From Candidatus Neomicrothrix sp. UBA2517 (GTDB lineage Bacteria > Actinomycetota > Acidimicrobiia > Acidimicrobiales > UBA8592): a stretch of 64,000 bases of DNA. This document shows, in pieces, positions 54,501 through 63,135 of the stretch. The stretch spans positions 9,733 through 73,732 of the forward strand of contig DDNP01000026.1 in NCBI GenBank assembly GCA_002341185.1, written 5' to 3'. The notes under the pieces were generated by a model. The model was not told where the DNA came from, did no database searches, and saw nothing but the letters and a program-made list of their open reading frames with translations. Made by a program: the position numbers and the translations under genes. Each line of letters opens with the position of its first letter. Positions within the stretch are counted from its first letter, which is position 1.

Positions 54501-55178
54501 ATGATCAAACTTGAAGATGTTACAAAGGTGTACAAGGGTGAAGTCTTAGCTTTGCGTGATGCATCATGTGATATACAAAGAGGGGAATTTGTTTTCTTAG
54601 TCGGTCAGTCCGGTTCAGGTAAATCTACTTTTTTGCGCATGCTTAATAAAGAAGAGGAGCCAGATTCGGGACGAATCTATATTGCAGGTAAGGAAATAGG
54701 GTCCTTAAGTAAGTGGCGAGTCCCCCGTATGCGCCGGCAAATCGGAAGTATTTTCCAAGATTTTAAACTGTTGCCCAATAAAACAGTTAGTCAGAATGTA
54801 GCCTTTGCACTCGAAGTTATCGGCACTCCTAAACAAGTTATACTAGATCAAGTTCCAGCAATATTAGAACTGGTGGGTCTGCAGGAAAAAACACACCGAT
54901 TGCCCCACGAATTATCAGGAGGTGAGCAGCAACGTGTGTCTATTGCTCGGGCATTCGTAAACCGCCCTTTAATACTTCTAGCTGACGAACCAACGGGAAA
55001 CCTTGATCCTGGAACGTCAGTTGAAATTATGCGCCTATTAGAAAGAATCAATGAAACAGGAACAACGGTGGTTATGGCAACTCACGACCGAGGCATAGTT
55101 GACACAATGAGAAGACGTGTTATCGAACTTAACGAAGGTGAGATCGTAAGAGATCAGGCTCGAGGCGTCTATGAATAA
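54501..55178 (+). CDS. ftsE: Cell-division ABC ATPase FtsE
   Basis: A 225-aa ABC ATPase with Walker A GQSGSGKST (35-43), signature LSGGEQQ (137-143), Walker B ending D161-E162 (LLADEPTGNLDP) and the switch His. With FtsX it links cytoplasmic ATP use to peptidoglycan hydrolases at the septum. ftsX starts 17 nt downstream. The length and motif set are standard. Confidence 0.95.
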   Translation: MIKLEDVTKVYKGEVLALRDASCDIQRGEFVFLVGQSGSGKSTFLRMLNKEEEPDSGRIYIAGKEIGSLSKWRVPRMRRQIGSIFQDFKLLPNKTVSQNVAFALEVIGTPKQVILDQVPAILELVGLQEKTHRLPHELSGGEQQRVSIARAFVNRPLILLADEPTGNLDPGTSVEIMRLLERINETGTTVVMATHDRGIVDTMRRRVIELNEGEIVRDQARGVYE

Positions 55179-55195
55179 TAAATTGGTGTTGACTC

Positions 55196-56089
55196 ATGAA
55201 TCTTGACTATTTAGCTAAAGAAACTGCCAGAAATCTAAGACGGAACCTAACCTTAACGCTTGCGTCCGTTTTGACAGTAGCTGTCTCTCTCAGTTTGCTT
55301 GGAGTTGCGCTGCTCTTACAAAAGGGAGTCAATAATGCGACAGATAGATGGGAAAATGGGGTTGAGTTTATTATTTGGGTCCAACCTGATATTGCCGAAA
55401 ATCAGAGGCTTCTTCTTGAAACTGATTTGAATAATTCCCCCGGTATTTCTTCTTACCGTTACGTAAGTCAAGAGGAAGCCTTGCAAGAATTTAACGAGGA
55501 TTACTTTCCGGATAACCCAGAAATCACTCAATTAGTGACCGCTGATGTGATCCCATCCTCCTATCGCGTGGTACCAGCACAACTTAACGCAGAAGCAATA
55601 GAAATAGTTGCCTCAAGTTTTGAGGCTAAGCCTGGGGTTAAAAAAGTAGTGCGGGCAACTGATGAGATATCTAAAATCGAAACTGCGACAGATGTGATTC
55701 GTTGGGTAGTCCTCGGAGCTGGAATCATCTTGTTAGCAACAGGATTACTCCTAATATTGAATACTATTCGAATGGCCATGTTTGCACGTCGACGAGAAAT
55801 AGAAGTCATGAAACTCGTAGGCGCAACGAATTGGTTTATCCTAATTCCATTCATGCTTGAAGGGACTTTTCAAGGGCTTATTGGTGCAGCTTTGGGAACT
55901 GCCTCCGTATACGGGGCAAATAGGGCCTTTGAGGAGTGGTTGTCGAGCGATAATGTTCTGAATATCCTTCAAAGCTTTGCTGTTTCCGGTGGTGATATAT
56001 GGGAAATAGGAATATTGCTAATAGCTATTGGCGCACTTGTAGGTTCGGTAGGATCAGCGATAGCCGCATACAGATTCCTTGATGTTTAA
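55196..56089 (+). CDS. ftsX: Cell-division protein FtsX
   Basis: A 297-aa FtsX: a short cytoplasmic start, span 1 (about 21-44), an external domain (45-170) with an SSYRVVPAQL-type strand, and three C-terminal spans. RRREIEVMKLVGATNWFI is the typical FtsX/MacB block. It activates a cell-wall hydrolase through its external loop. It is co-transcribed with ftsE. Confidence 0.93.
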   Translation: MNLDYLAKETARNLRRNLTLTLASVLTVAVSLSLLGVALLLQKGVNNATDRWENGVEFIIWVQPDIAENQRLLLETDLNNSPGISSYRYVSQEEALQEFNEDYFPDNPEITQLVTADVIPSSYRVVPAQLNAEAIEIVASSFEAKPGVKKVVRATDEISKIETATDVIRWVVLGAGIILLATGLLLILNTIRMAMFARRREIEVMKLVGATNWFILIPFMLEGTFQGLIGAALGTASVYGANRAFEEWLSSDNVLNILQSFAVSGGDIWEIGILLIAIGALVGSVGSAIAAYRFLDV

Positions 56090-56142
56090 GTACTGGAATA
56101 TTCATAATTTCTTCAACATATCTCGTCAGTCTAATTACCGGA

Positions 56143-56154
56143 TAAAGTCAACCC
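56143..56154 (+). promoter_or_regulatory. -10 box of a probable leaderless threonine aldolase mRNA
   Basis: TAAAGT at 56143-56148 is followed by CAACCC and ATG 56155, with no ribosome site. Confidence 0.4.
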
Positions 56155-57213
56155 ATGACCCCAGAGGCACCAGCAAGATCATTCGCTAGCGATAACACAT
56201 CAGGCGTAATTCCTGAAGTAATAACAGCAATTAGTCAAGTAAATAGTGGCCCTGCCATTGGATATGGTGAAGACCCCCATACAGAGAAGTTGCGACAGGA
56301 GATGAATGAACTTTTTGGTCGAGATGTTACGACCCTTCTGGCCTATGGTGGGACGGGTGCAAATATCGTTGCATTACAGGCGATGCTTAATCCATGGCAA
56401 GCAGTTATTTGTACAAAATCTTCACACATAAATGTTGATGAATGTGCTGCGCCAGAAAAGTTTCTCAGCGCGAAACTTATAGATCTTGACAGCAAAGATG
56501 CGAAGCTGAAACCTGACATGCTAAAGGAAGAGCTTGAAGTGCTAGGGATCGTCCACCATGCTCAGCCCGGTGCGATTTCCATCACACAATCTACTGAATA
56601 CGGAACGCTATATACAGTCAACGAATTGAAAGAAATAATTGATATTTGTAAAGGTTCTGGTTTGCGCGTGCATATGGATGGAGCAAGAATCGCAAATGCT
56701 GCAGCTTCACTAGGCGTTCCTGTTTCTGAATTCACCTGTGACATCGGCGTTGATATTTTAAGTTTCGGTGGAACTAAAAATGGCATGGCCTATGGAGAAG
56801 CGATTGTCGTTTTTAACCAGGATTTAGCATCGGCTGCAGAGTATATTCAAAAGCAGTCAGCGCAACTCCCATCAAAGATGCGCTACATATCAGCCCAATT
56901 CTCAGCAATGCTAAAAAACGACCTTTGGCTAAAGCATGCTTCACATGCGAACATGATGGCTACTCAATTAGCTGATGGCCTTAAAGACATAGAAGGTGTC
57001 GAGCTTACTCAGAAGACAGAAGTAAATGCTGTATTCGCAAAATTTCCTGCGGAAGTGAAAGGACGTCTTCAGGATTGGAGCTATTTCTACGATTGGGAAC
57101 AAGAAAATGAAGTCCGTCTAATGTCAAGCTTTGAAACAACAGCCGAAGATGTGAAAAGAATGTTAGAGGGAATTCGTTGGTCTATGAAGGGAAGTGCAAC
57201 TGGTGGATGCTAA
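56155..57213 (+). CDS. ltaE: Low-specificity L-threonine aldolase
   Basis: A 352-aa PLP enzyme that splits threonine to glycine and acetaldehyde: DNTSGVIPEV at the N-terminus, GYGEDPHTEKL, RVHMDGARIANAA and the PLP lysine K208 in FGGTKNG. The fold and length fit the GLY1/LtaE group. Its 3' end overlaps the next gene by 11 nt, suggesting co-transcription. Confidence 0.9.
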   Translation: MTPEAPARSFASDNTSGVIPEVITAISQVNSGPAIGYGEDPHTEKLRQEMNELFGRDVTTLLAYGGTGANIVALQAMLNPWQAVICTKSSHINVDECAAPEKFLSAKLIDLDSKDAKLKPDMLKEELEVLGIVHHAQPGAISITQSTEYGTLYTVNELKEIIDICKGSGLRVHMDGARIANAAASLGVPVSEFTCDIGVDILSFGGTKNGMAYGEAIVVFNQDLASAAEYIQKQSAQLPSKMRYISAQFSAMLKNDLWLKHASHANMMATQLADGLKDIEGVELTQKTEVNAVFAKFPAEVKGRLQDWSYFYDWEQENEVRLMSSFETTAEDVKRMLEGIRWSMKGSATGGC

Positions 57214-57922
57214 TCGATTACTTGATTCAGTGGAACTATTCGGAAATCGCATGTTTACGGTCGCTGAAGGGAAAGGTTCTGAGCCGATAGTACAATGCCC
57301 AGGCTGGAGTGTCGACGACTCAATGGCTCATGTAGGAAGAGTTTATGGAGCTGTAACCTCAGTCATTGAATCTGAAAGCCTCGAGAAGCCAACAGCACCA
57401 TTCCCGACACCGCCAGAAAATAATCATCGAGAATGGGCTATGGGTAAGTTCTCTATTCTTTTAGAAGTACTAAGCAACAGTGACCCCATGACTCCTGTGT
57501 GGACTTGGGGTAAAGATCAAGATGTGGGATTTTTCATCAGACGTATGACCCATGAAACTCTTCTGCATATGAGAGATGTGGAATTTGTCATAGATGAATT
57601 TATCGAAGTCAATGGTGAGGTTGCTTGTGATGGAATCGATGAGTACATAGACGGAGCCTTGCAACACTCAATGAACCCAAATAAGGAATTTTTTTATCCA
57701 GACGGCTCTATTCATCTTCACCGTACTGATGGGGAGGGGGAGTGGCTTATCAAACCACTGGGCAACGAAATAGTCATTACTCGCGAGCACGCAAAGGGAG
57801 ACGTGGCAGTTCGTGGAAACGCCATTGCTCTTTTGCTCTATCTTTGGGGAAGAGATCCACAAGATTTAGAAATTTTCGGAGAACCTGAATTGGCTCAAGC
57901 TTGGGGATCACTAGCCCCTTAG
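57203..57922 (+). CDS. DinB/maleylpyruvate isomerase-like protein (TIGR03083 type)
   Basis: A 239-aa protein with the metal-binding pattern of the mycothiol-dependent maleylpyruvate isomerase group: CPGWSVDDSMAHVG near the N-terminus and RRMTHETLLHMRDVE in the middle, three conserved His, and a C-terminal sterol-carrier-like half. Members use mycothiol, a typical actinobacterial thiol; the substrate is unknown. GTG 57203 has AAGGGAAG about 10 nt upstream; GTG 57194 is too close. It overlaps ltaE and, by 4 nt, the convergent nitroreductase. Confidence 0.82.
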   Translation: MDANRLLDSVELFGNRMFTVAEGKGSEPIVQCPGWSVDDSMAHVGRVYGAVTSVIESESLEKPTAPFPTPPENNHREWAMGKFSILLEVLSNSDPMTPVWTWGKDQDVGFFIRRMTHETLLHMRDVEFVIDEFIEVNGEVACDGIDEYIDGALQHSMNPNKEFFYPDGSIHLHRTDGEGEWLIKPLGNEIVITREHAKGDVAVRGNAIALLLYLWGRDPQDLEIFGEPELAQAWGSLAP

Positions 57923-58548
57923 TTTTGGATAGGCGGGTAAATTCGTAACTCTCCTCGCCAAGTATTGAGATGCGCAACGTTGTCATAAGGCTCTCTGTTC
58001 AACGGACCAAATTTCTTTTCCGGCCAACCCATAGGTATCATGCATCCAATCAATACGTCATCGGGTATTTCCAGTGCTTCTCGAATAGTTGGTTCTGATA
58101 CTCCTTGGAAAGTTGTGAATACAGTCCCAAGTCCCAGCGCTCGAGCTGCCACAATAAGATTTTGTGCAGCTGGGTAAATGGATGACCAAACAAATGACTC
58201 TCTTGGGGACCCATGAGGGTAAATCGGCTTTCCGCATACAAAAATAAGGACTGGGCAACTTTTCAGCGTCTTTAAGAGATATTCTGTCCCATCAAGCATT
58301 AGCCTGTGGGACTTGTCTGGGCGATCCATCGAAGCAACTCTGCCAGCCATAGATTCCTCAATAGAATTGGCAATTGTCAGAATCTTTTTCTTGTCTGTGA
58401 CAATAACGAAATCTCTTCCCTGCGAGTTCCCAGGGCTGGGTGCCCACGTTGCAGCGGTTACGACTTGTTCTATCAAATCAGTCGAAACTTCGTCAGGTTT
58501 CAAATGCCTCATAGCTCGGCAAGAGCTCATAGCCTCAAAAACATCCAT
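57919..58548 (-). CDS. Nitroreductase-family FMN oxidoreductase
   Basis: A 209-aa nitroreductase: SCRAMRHLKPDEV with the FMN-phosphate Arg, APSPGNSQGRDF, and ALGLGTVFTTF with later GWPEKKFGPLNR. It uses NAD(P)H or perhaps F420 to reduce an unknown substrate. It is the last gene of the P450-phosphotransferase-nitroreductase unit. The FbiB C-terminal domain has the same fold and is absent from the cofE of this window, so a role in F420 maturation is possible but not shown. Confidence 0.85.
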   Translation of the reverse strand: MDVFEAMSSCRAMRHLKPDEVSTDLIEQVVTAATWAPSPGNSQGRDFVIVTDKKKILTIANSIEESMAGRVASMDRPDKSHRLMLDGTEYLLKTLKSCPVLIFVCGKPIYPHGSPRESFVWSSIYPAAQNLIVAARALGLGTVFTTFQGVSEPTIREALEIPDDVLIGCMIPMGWPEKKFGPLNREPYDNVAHLNTWRGELRIYPPIQN

Positions 58549-58610
58549 ATGTCATTTACCCTTAGTTCCTGTCAAGAATGCCCCATCCATTTTTAGGTCT
58601 ACCTCGCTAT

Positions 58611-59687
58611 TCAATTAGAGATCTGGTCCAAACCTCCATGGTCCAGTGCAGCAGTCACATGACGTTCTGACATCATAGTTATTAATTCCTTGCCACGTTC
58701 GTTATTTAAATCGAGGGTTCCTCCTGCGAAGACAGAGGTTGCAAGTCCTCCTAATAGGTGTGCGAAGCCGTAATCGTTCCAAGTACTATCAAGGCTGTAC
58801 CCCTCGACTCCATTATCGCAAAGCTCAGAATGGTATGCGGTCACAAGGTCTCTTTCATTAGCTCTCCTCAAATCAGTTTCCATTGACCCGCCGAGAAGGT
58901 AAGCAAGGTCGTATGCACCTGGTCCTCTTCCAATCCCTTGCCAGTCGATCACAGTCACCTCGTCCCTGTCTATGTTGCCAAACAGCATATTTTCTACTCT
59001 GTAATCCTGGTGAGCTAGAGTCCATGGGGCACGTTCGGCGAGCGCAGTATTTAGCTTTAGATAAGACCTGCTAAATACCTGAAGGAGTTCAGCGCCACCC
59101 TCTGGTAAGTTTGCTTCAAAGGTCGTAGCATAGACAGGGTAAATTTCTGGAAGAACTTGGTCAACGTATTCTATGCGTGGCCCCACCATAGATGGTATCC
59201 ATTCAAGTTCGTCAACCTTTACTTTCTCCCACCATGTAGCGTGGATTTTTGCTAAAATTCGTACTGCTGCTAGAGCCTGCCTCTCTGACATGCCAGCGGT
59301 TTGATCAACCATTGTAAGATTGCACAGGTCCTCCATGACAATCACGAATTCCGCAGTGCCAGAATTTATAGAAGCAAAATAAATATTAGGAAGTCCGGTT
59401 CCGGTAGCCTCGCCTAATTCATCATAGAATTTTACTTCTGCTTCAAACATACCTAATGCGATTCCCTGCTGTCGGTTTTCTTCAAAGGAGGAAGGAAGTT
59501 TAACTACTACAGAAGGTGGTAGCTCCGACACGTTTGATGCGTAGTTAAGTTCTACTCTGTAGATATCACCCATGAGACCAACACCCTCACCAATTTTTTC
59601 GGATTCAAAGTTCGCAATATTAGCGCCAAGAACTTCGCTGAGCCATTGTGTCGTAACTTCATCGAATGTTAATGGGATATTTGGCAT
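58611..59687 (-). CDS. Aminoglycoside phosphotransferase-like small-molecule kinase
   Basis: A 358-aa kinase-fold protein: VVVKLPSS with the ATP Lys, IVMEDL hinge, the catalytic loop LAHQDYRVENML and the metal loop VIDWQGIG. It resembles the APH/EcKinase-like proteins that phosphorylate alcohols or lipids rather than antibiotics. It starts 9 nt after the P450 gene, so the P450 product (a hydroxylated lipid) is a plausible substrate; this is inference. Confidence 0.85.
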   Translation of the reverse strand: MPNIPLTFDEVTTQWLSEVLGANIANFESEKIGEGVGLMGDIYRVELNYASNVSELPPSVVVKLPSSFEENRQQGIALGMFEAEVKFYDELGEATGTGLPNIYFASINSGTAEFVIVMEDLCNLTMVDQTAGMSERQALAAVRILAKIHATWWEKVKVDELEWIPSMVGPRIEYVDQVLPEIYPVYATTFEANLPEGGAELLQVFSRSYLKLNTALAERAPWTLAHQDYRVENMLFGNIDRDEVTVIDWQGIGRGPGAYDLAYLLGGSMETDLRRANERDLVTAYHSELCDNGVEGYSLDSTWNDYGFAHLLGGLATSVFAGGTLDLNNERGKELITMMSERHVTAALDHGGLDQISN

Positions 59688-59696
59688 AGCCTCTCC

Positions 59697-60971
59697 TTAG
59701 GTATTTGTTGATTTAGTAGGAGTAAATGTTGCGGGTAGATGTTTTACTCCGTGGATGAAGCTAGCAGCTAAGACATCAGGTTCACCGCTAGCTTCAATAT
59801 CAGGTAGTCGCCGGAATAGTTCGCGGAACATAACAGCGATCTCGCGACGTGCCAGATGTGCGCCCAAACAGAAGTGAGGACCTGGGCCACCAAAACCAAC
59901 ATGGTTATTTGGGGTTCTTAAAACATCAAATTTATACGGATCATCAAATACTTCTTCATCACGATTTGCGGCGAGGTAGAACATGCAGACTTTTTCGCCT
60001 GCTTTTATCTCTCGTTCGCGAATTACGATATCCCTTGTTGCCGTTCGTCTCATATAAGTAACAGGGCTGGCTAATCGAACGATTTCTTCAACTGCTGTGG
60101 GAGCAACTGTTTCAAAATCATTTTTCCAAATCTTGCGTTGGTCTGGGTTATCTGTGAGGTATTTGAGGCCCCAACCTATAGCGTTTCTAGTTGTTTCATT
60201 TCCGGCAACGACTAAAAGGATAAAGAAACTTGCTAAGTCGCCACTTGTAAGTTTGTCATCCTCTAAGTCCGCATTGACGAGTTTGCTCGTCAAATCATCA
60301 CTATCAATTCCGACTTTAGACTCAGCTACTTCGTTCATGATTGACTGTAATGTAATACCAGCCTCGAGAATAGCCGAAAGAATATCGCCACCTGGCGGCA
60401 CATATTCTGAATCTCCTGCTCCAAGAATAACGTTAGAGCAGTCAAAGACCTCTTCGTAGTAGGAAGATGGGATACCCATCAAGTCACACACAATTTTTAA
60501 AGGTAATGCTGCGGCAACATCTACAATGAAATCAATTTCACCCTTTTCGCAGACATCATCAACGATGGAGTCCGCTATTTTTTGAACTGAATCTTCAAGC
60601 TTGGAAAGCATTCTAGGAGTGAACCCTTTTGAAACGATTCTTCGAAGTCGCGCATGGCGGGGGTCATCCATAGCGATCATTGAATTAAAGAATTCGTTAA
60701 ACTCAGGTGGGCTATCAAGGATGGTTATTCCTTGTGCTGAACTAAATATGTCTGGATTTCGAGAGGCAAAAGCGATATCGGCGTGTTTGGTCAGAATCCA
60801 TGTTCCTTTTCCCTGCGGAATGGGTGAATTTTCAGGCATTTGGGGTTCGGGTACGAATGCAACAGGGTATTGGTTACGGTATTGTTCCAAATCAGCCTCT
60901 ATCTGTTTTTGCGGCCGAACCCAGAACTCGCCATGGATAATGTTCGGTTCAGGGATTACTACGTCAGTCAC
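59697..60971 (-). CDS. Cytochrome P450
   Basis: A 424-aa soluble class I P450. It has the I-helix AGNETTRNA, the ExxR in EEIVR, and the haem loop FGGPGPHFCLGAHLAR with C368. MDDPRHARLRRIVSKGFTPRML and the overall pattern resemble the CYP124/125/142-type enzymes that hydroxylate steroid side chains or methyl-branched lipids. GTG 60971 has TAATAT 6 nt upstream and no ribosome site. It heads the unit with the phosphotransferase and nitroreductase; no ferredoxin gene is adjacent. Confidence 0.92.
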   Translation of the reverse strand: MTDVVIPEPNIIHGEFWVRPQKQIEADLEQYRNQYPVAFVPEPQMPENSPIPQGKGTWILTKHADIAFASRNPDIFSSAQGITILDSPPEFNEFFNSMIAMDDPRHARLRRIVSKGFTPRMLSKLEDSVQKIADSIVDDVCEKGEIDFIVDVAAALPLKIVCDLMGIPSSYYEEVFDCSNVILGAGDSEYVPPGGDILSAILEAGITLQSIMNEVAESKVGIDSDDLTSKLVNADLEDDKLTSGDLASFFILLVVAGNETTRNAIGWGLKYLTDNPDQRKIWKNDFETVAPTAVEEIVRLASPVTYMRRTATRDIVIREREIKAGEKVCMFYLAANRDEEVFDDPYKFDVLRTPNNHVGFGGPGPHFCLGAHLARREIAVMFRELFRRLPDIEASGEPDVLAASFIHGVKHLPATFTPTKSTNT

Positions 60972-60983
60972 GTTGTAATATTA
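60972..60983 (-). promoter_or_regulatory. -10 box of a probable leaderless P450 mRNA
   Basis: On the minus strand TAATAT (60983-60978) is followed by 6 nt and GTG 60971, with no ribosome site. Confidence 0.4.
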
Positions 60984-61047
60984 GATCCAGATATGAACAA
61001 GGGCAATTAAATCATGCCTCAAAATTTGTTGGAAAACATCATTTGTT

Positions 61048-61428
61048 TGGTGGAGCTGGGGGGAATCGAACCCCCGTCCGTTTCGGATTCATCGTCCGCG
61101 ATACGACCATTCCCATGGTTGTGGTTTTCGGCACCCACACTGCAGGGTCAGTTGGGTCATAAGACCTCGCCGCTGGTTCTTTCTCCAGTGTCAGCAGTCT
61201 TTCCTACTGTCAGCGGTCTTTCCCTGCTGTCCACCACTACTTCTGTTGCCAGGCTGAAGTGGTCAGGCCCCGGGAATCATTACTGGTCCCAATGACTCTC
61301 TGGCGCCTAAATTAGGCGGCGAGAGCGACACGAGAGTTGCCGTGTCTTGTTTGCCCCGTTTTGGAGTCTGAGCAACTCCGGTCGCACGATCCGACGAAAC
61401 AACCGCCACGTCGAAACCGATCAGCCCC
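61048..61428 (-). ncRNA. ssrA: Transfer-messenger RNA (ssrA)
   Basis: Read on the minus strand it starts GGGGCTGATCGGTTTCGACG and ends with a T-arm containing GGTTCGATTCC, an acceptor strand and encoded CCA, the one-piece tmRNA form of about 381 nt. The tag frame ends GTC GCT CTC GCC GCC TAA (VALAA, stop). Read back in that frame, the tag could be GQTRHGNSRVALAA starting at a GGG resume codon; the GCA two bases downstream of that GGG's first base is in another frame, so the exact resume point is uncertain. It rescues stalled ribosomes with SmpB, whose gene lies 1.7 kb away on the same strand. Confidence 0.95.
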
Positions 61429-61477
61429 TTGTCAAATAGCTATTCTGCTAGGTCTCATGTGAAACCCATCAGATTAT

Positions 61478-61504
61478 TACGATAGCGGGTAATTGTGACA
61501 CAAT
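61478..61504 (+). promoter_or_regulatory. Promoter with a 13-bp palindromic operator before the flavoprotein gene
   Basis: The perfect palindrome ATTGTG-A-CACAAT at 61492-61504 lies directly downstream of a TACGAT -10 candidate (61478-61483) and 4 nt before the AAAGGAGGG ribosome site. Its place at the likely transcription start suggests a repressor site. Confidence 0.45.
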
Positions 61505-61521
61505 AACAAAGGAGGGAAATC

Positions 61522-63135
61522 TTGAGTGAGCAATGTGATGTAATAATTTTAGGTACTGGAGCAGCCGGCCTTACAGCCGCTCTTGCAGCAGCCCATGAAA
61601 ATGCTTCTGTGCGTATTTATGAGAAATCTGAGCTCATTGGCGGAACTTCGGCTATGAGTGGAGGAATTATTTGGATTCCTAATAATCACTTACAAGAAGA
61701 AGCAGGGGTTGAAGATTCCCGAGAGGAGGCATTATCGTATCTCGAATCGCTTTCGTTGGGTCAAATAGATTCTGATATGGCTGCTACATTCGTTGATGTC
61801 GGTCCGAGAATGCTCAAGTGGATTGAAGATGTTACACCTTGTTCATTTCATCTAATTCACAATTATCCCGACTACCATCCGGAGCACCCAGGTGGTTTAC
61901 CAGGTGGAGGGCGGTCGATAGATAATAGTTTATTTTCTTTACCTAAACTTGGAGAGTGGGCTTCACTAATTCGTGGTCAAGAAAAGGGGAACCCGGTCAT
62001 GCTCACCGAAACTTCATTAGGGGGAGCAACGTCAACACCTGACCGCAAAGTCTTAGAGGAACGAATTAGAAATGGGCAAATAGGGATGGGGTTATCTCTT
62101 ATAAGTGGGTTACTTCGGGCGCTCTTAGACTTGGGAATCGAACCCAAGCTAAACACACCCGCAATAAAGCTCCTCTCCGATGAGGCCGGCGTGAAAGGCG
62201 TTCAAGTAAAAGTAGATGATGAATATGTTGAAGTAATAGCGGAGAAGGGAGTCATCATAGCTACTGGAGGTTTTGAATGGAATACTGAGCTTGTCAGGAC
62301 ATTCCTCAGGGGCCCTATGAATGCTCCTGCGGGTTCGCCAGAAAATACTGGAGATGGCTTAAAGATGGCTATGAATGTAGGGGCGAAACTTGGAAACATG
62401 CGAAATGCATGGTGGGTTCCAGTCGTCAAAGTTCCAGGAGAAATGCAATATGGTTATGAATCAGTTCGTCTTGTACTCTTGGAACGAACTCGCCCTTACT
62501 CGTTTATGGTAAACCGCTATGGCAAACGATTTACAAACGAAGCTGGAAATTACAATGCCATGGGAGGGGTTTTTCACGCGTTTGATCCGCAGAAATTTGA
62601 ATACCCGAATAATCCATGCTGGTTGATTTTTGACCATATGCATAAAACTTTATATGACGTGGCCGGATGTCCTGCAGGTGACAGAGTTCCTGATTGGATG
62701 AATCAAGCAGAAACAGTCGAAGAGTTGGCAGAGCTAATAAACGTTGAGCCGAATACTTTTAAATCCAGCTTTGATCGCTTTAACGAATTCGCATCTAAAG
62801 GTGAGGATCCAGATTTCAAAAGAGGGAAAAGCGCTTACGACACTTTCAATGGCGATCAGTCACAGGAAGGAATACGAGCAACCCTTCAACCTCTTGTAAC
62901 GCCACCATATTACGCCGTCAAAGTCGAGGCTGGTGCACTTGGAACCAACGGAGGGCCAAAAACAGACGCCAACTGTAGGGTGTTATCTCTAAATGGAGGC
63001 GTTATAGATGGCCTTTATGCTGCAGGGAATGCAATGGCTGCGCCGACAGGAATGGTTTACGGCGGTGCAGGGGGAACAATCGGGCCAGCCATGACATTTG
63101 GATACATTGCCGGTAAGGCAGCTGCTAATCGGTAG
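61522..63135 (+). CDS. FAD-dependent 3-ketosteroid dehydrogenase-like flavoprotein
   Basis: A 537-aa flavoprotein of the KstD/fumarate-reductase group: IILGTGAAGLTAALAAA (FAD), GGTSAMSGGIIWIPNN, IATGGFEWN, and the C-terminal GTNGGPKTD and NAMAAPTGMVYGGAGGTIGPAMTFGYIAG. This fits enzymes that introduce a double bond into 3-ketosteroids or related rings; the exact substrate is not readable. TTG 61522 follows a near-perfect AAAGGAGGG ribosome site. It lies between ssrA and smpB on the opposite strand and overlaps the smpB end by 11 nt. Confidence 0.87.
   Translation: MSEQCDVIILGTGAAGLTAALAAAHENASVRIYEKSELIGGTSAMSGGIIWIPNNHLQEEAGVEDSREEALSYLESLSLGQIDSDMAATFVDVGPRMLKWIEDVTPCSFHLIHNYPDYHPEHPGGLPGGGRSIDNSLFSLPKLGEWASLIRGQEKGNPVMLTETSLGGATSTPDRKVLEERIRNGQIGMGLSLISGLLRALLDLGIEPKLNTPAIKLLSDEAGVKGVQVKVDDEYVEVIAEKGVIIATGGFEWNTELVRTFLRGPMNAPAGSPENTGDGLKMAMNVGAKLGNMRNAWWVPVVKVPGEMQYGYESVRLVLLERTRPYSFMVNRYGKRFTNEAGNYNAMGGVFHAFDPQKFEYPNNPCWLIFDHMHKTLYDVAGCPAGDRVPDWMNQAETVEELAELINVEPNTFKSSFDRFNEFASKGEDPDFKRGKSAYDTFNGDQSQEGIRATLQPLVTPPYYAVKVEAGALGTNGGPKTDANCRVLSLNGGVIDGLYAAGNAMAAPTGMVYGGAGGTIGPAMTFGYIAGKAAANR

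Noticed and set aside
61170..61230. Short imperfect repeats resembling a repeat array
   Set aside because: They fall inside the tmRNA and correspond to its pseudoknot region.
61014..61295. A 93-codon open frame on the plus strand
   Set aside because: It lies antisense to the tmRNA gene, which explains its sequence conservation.
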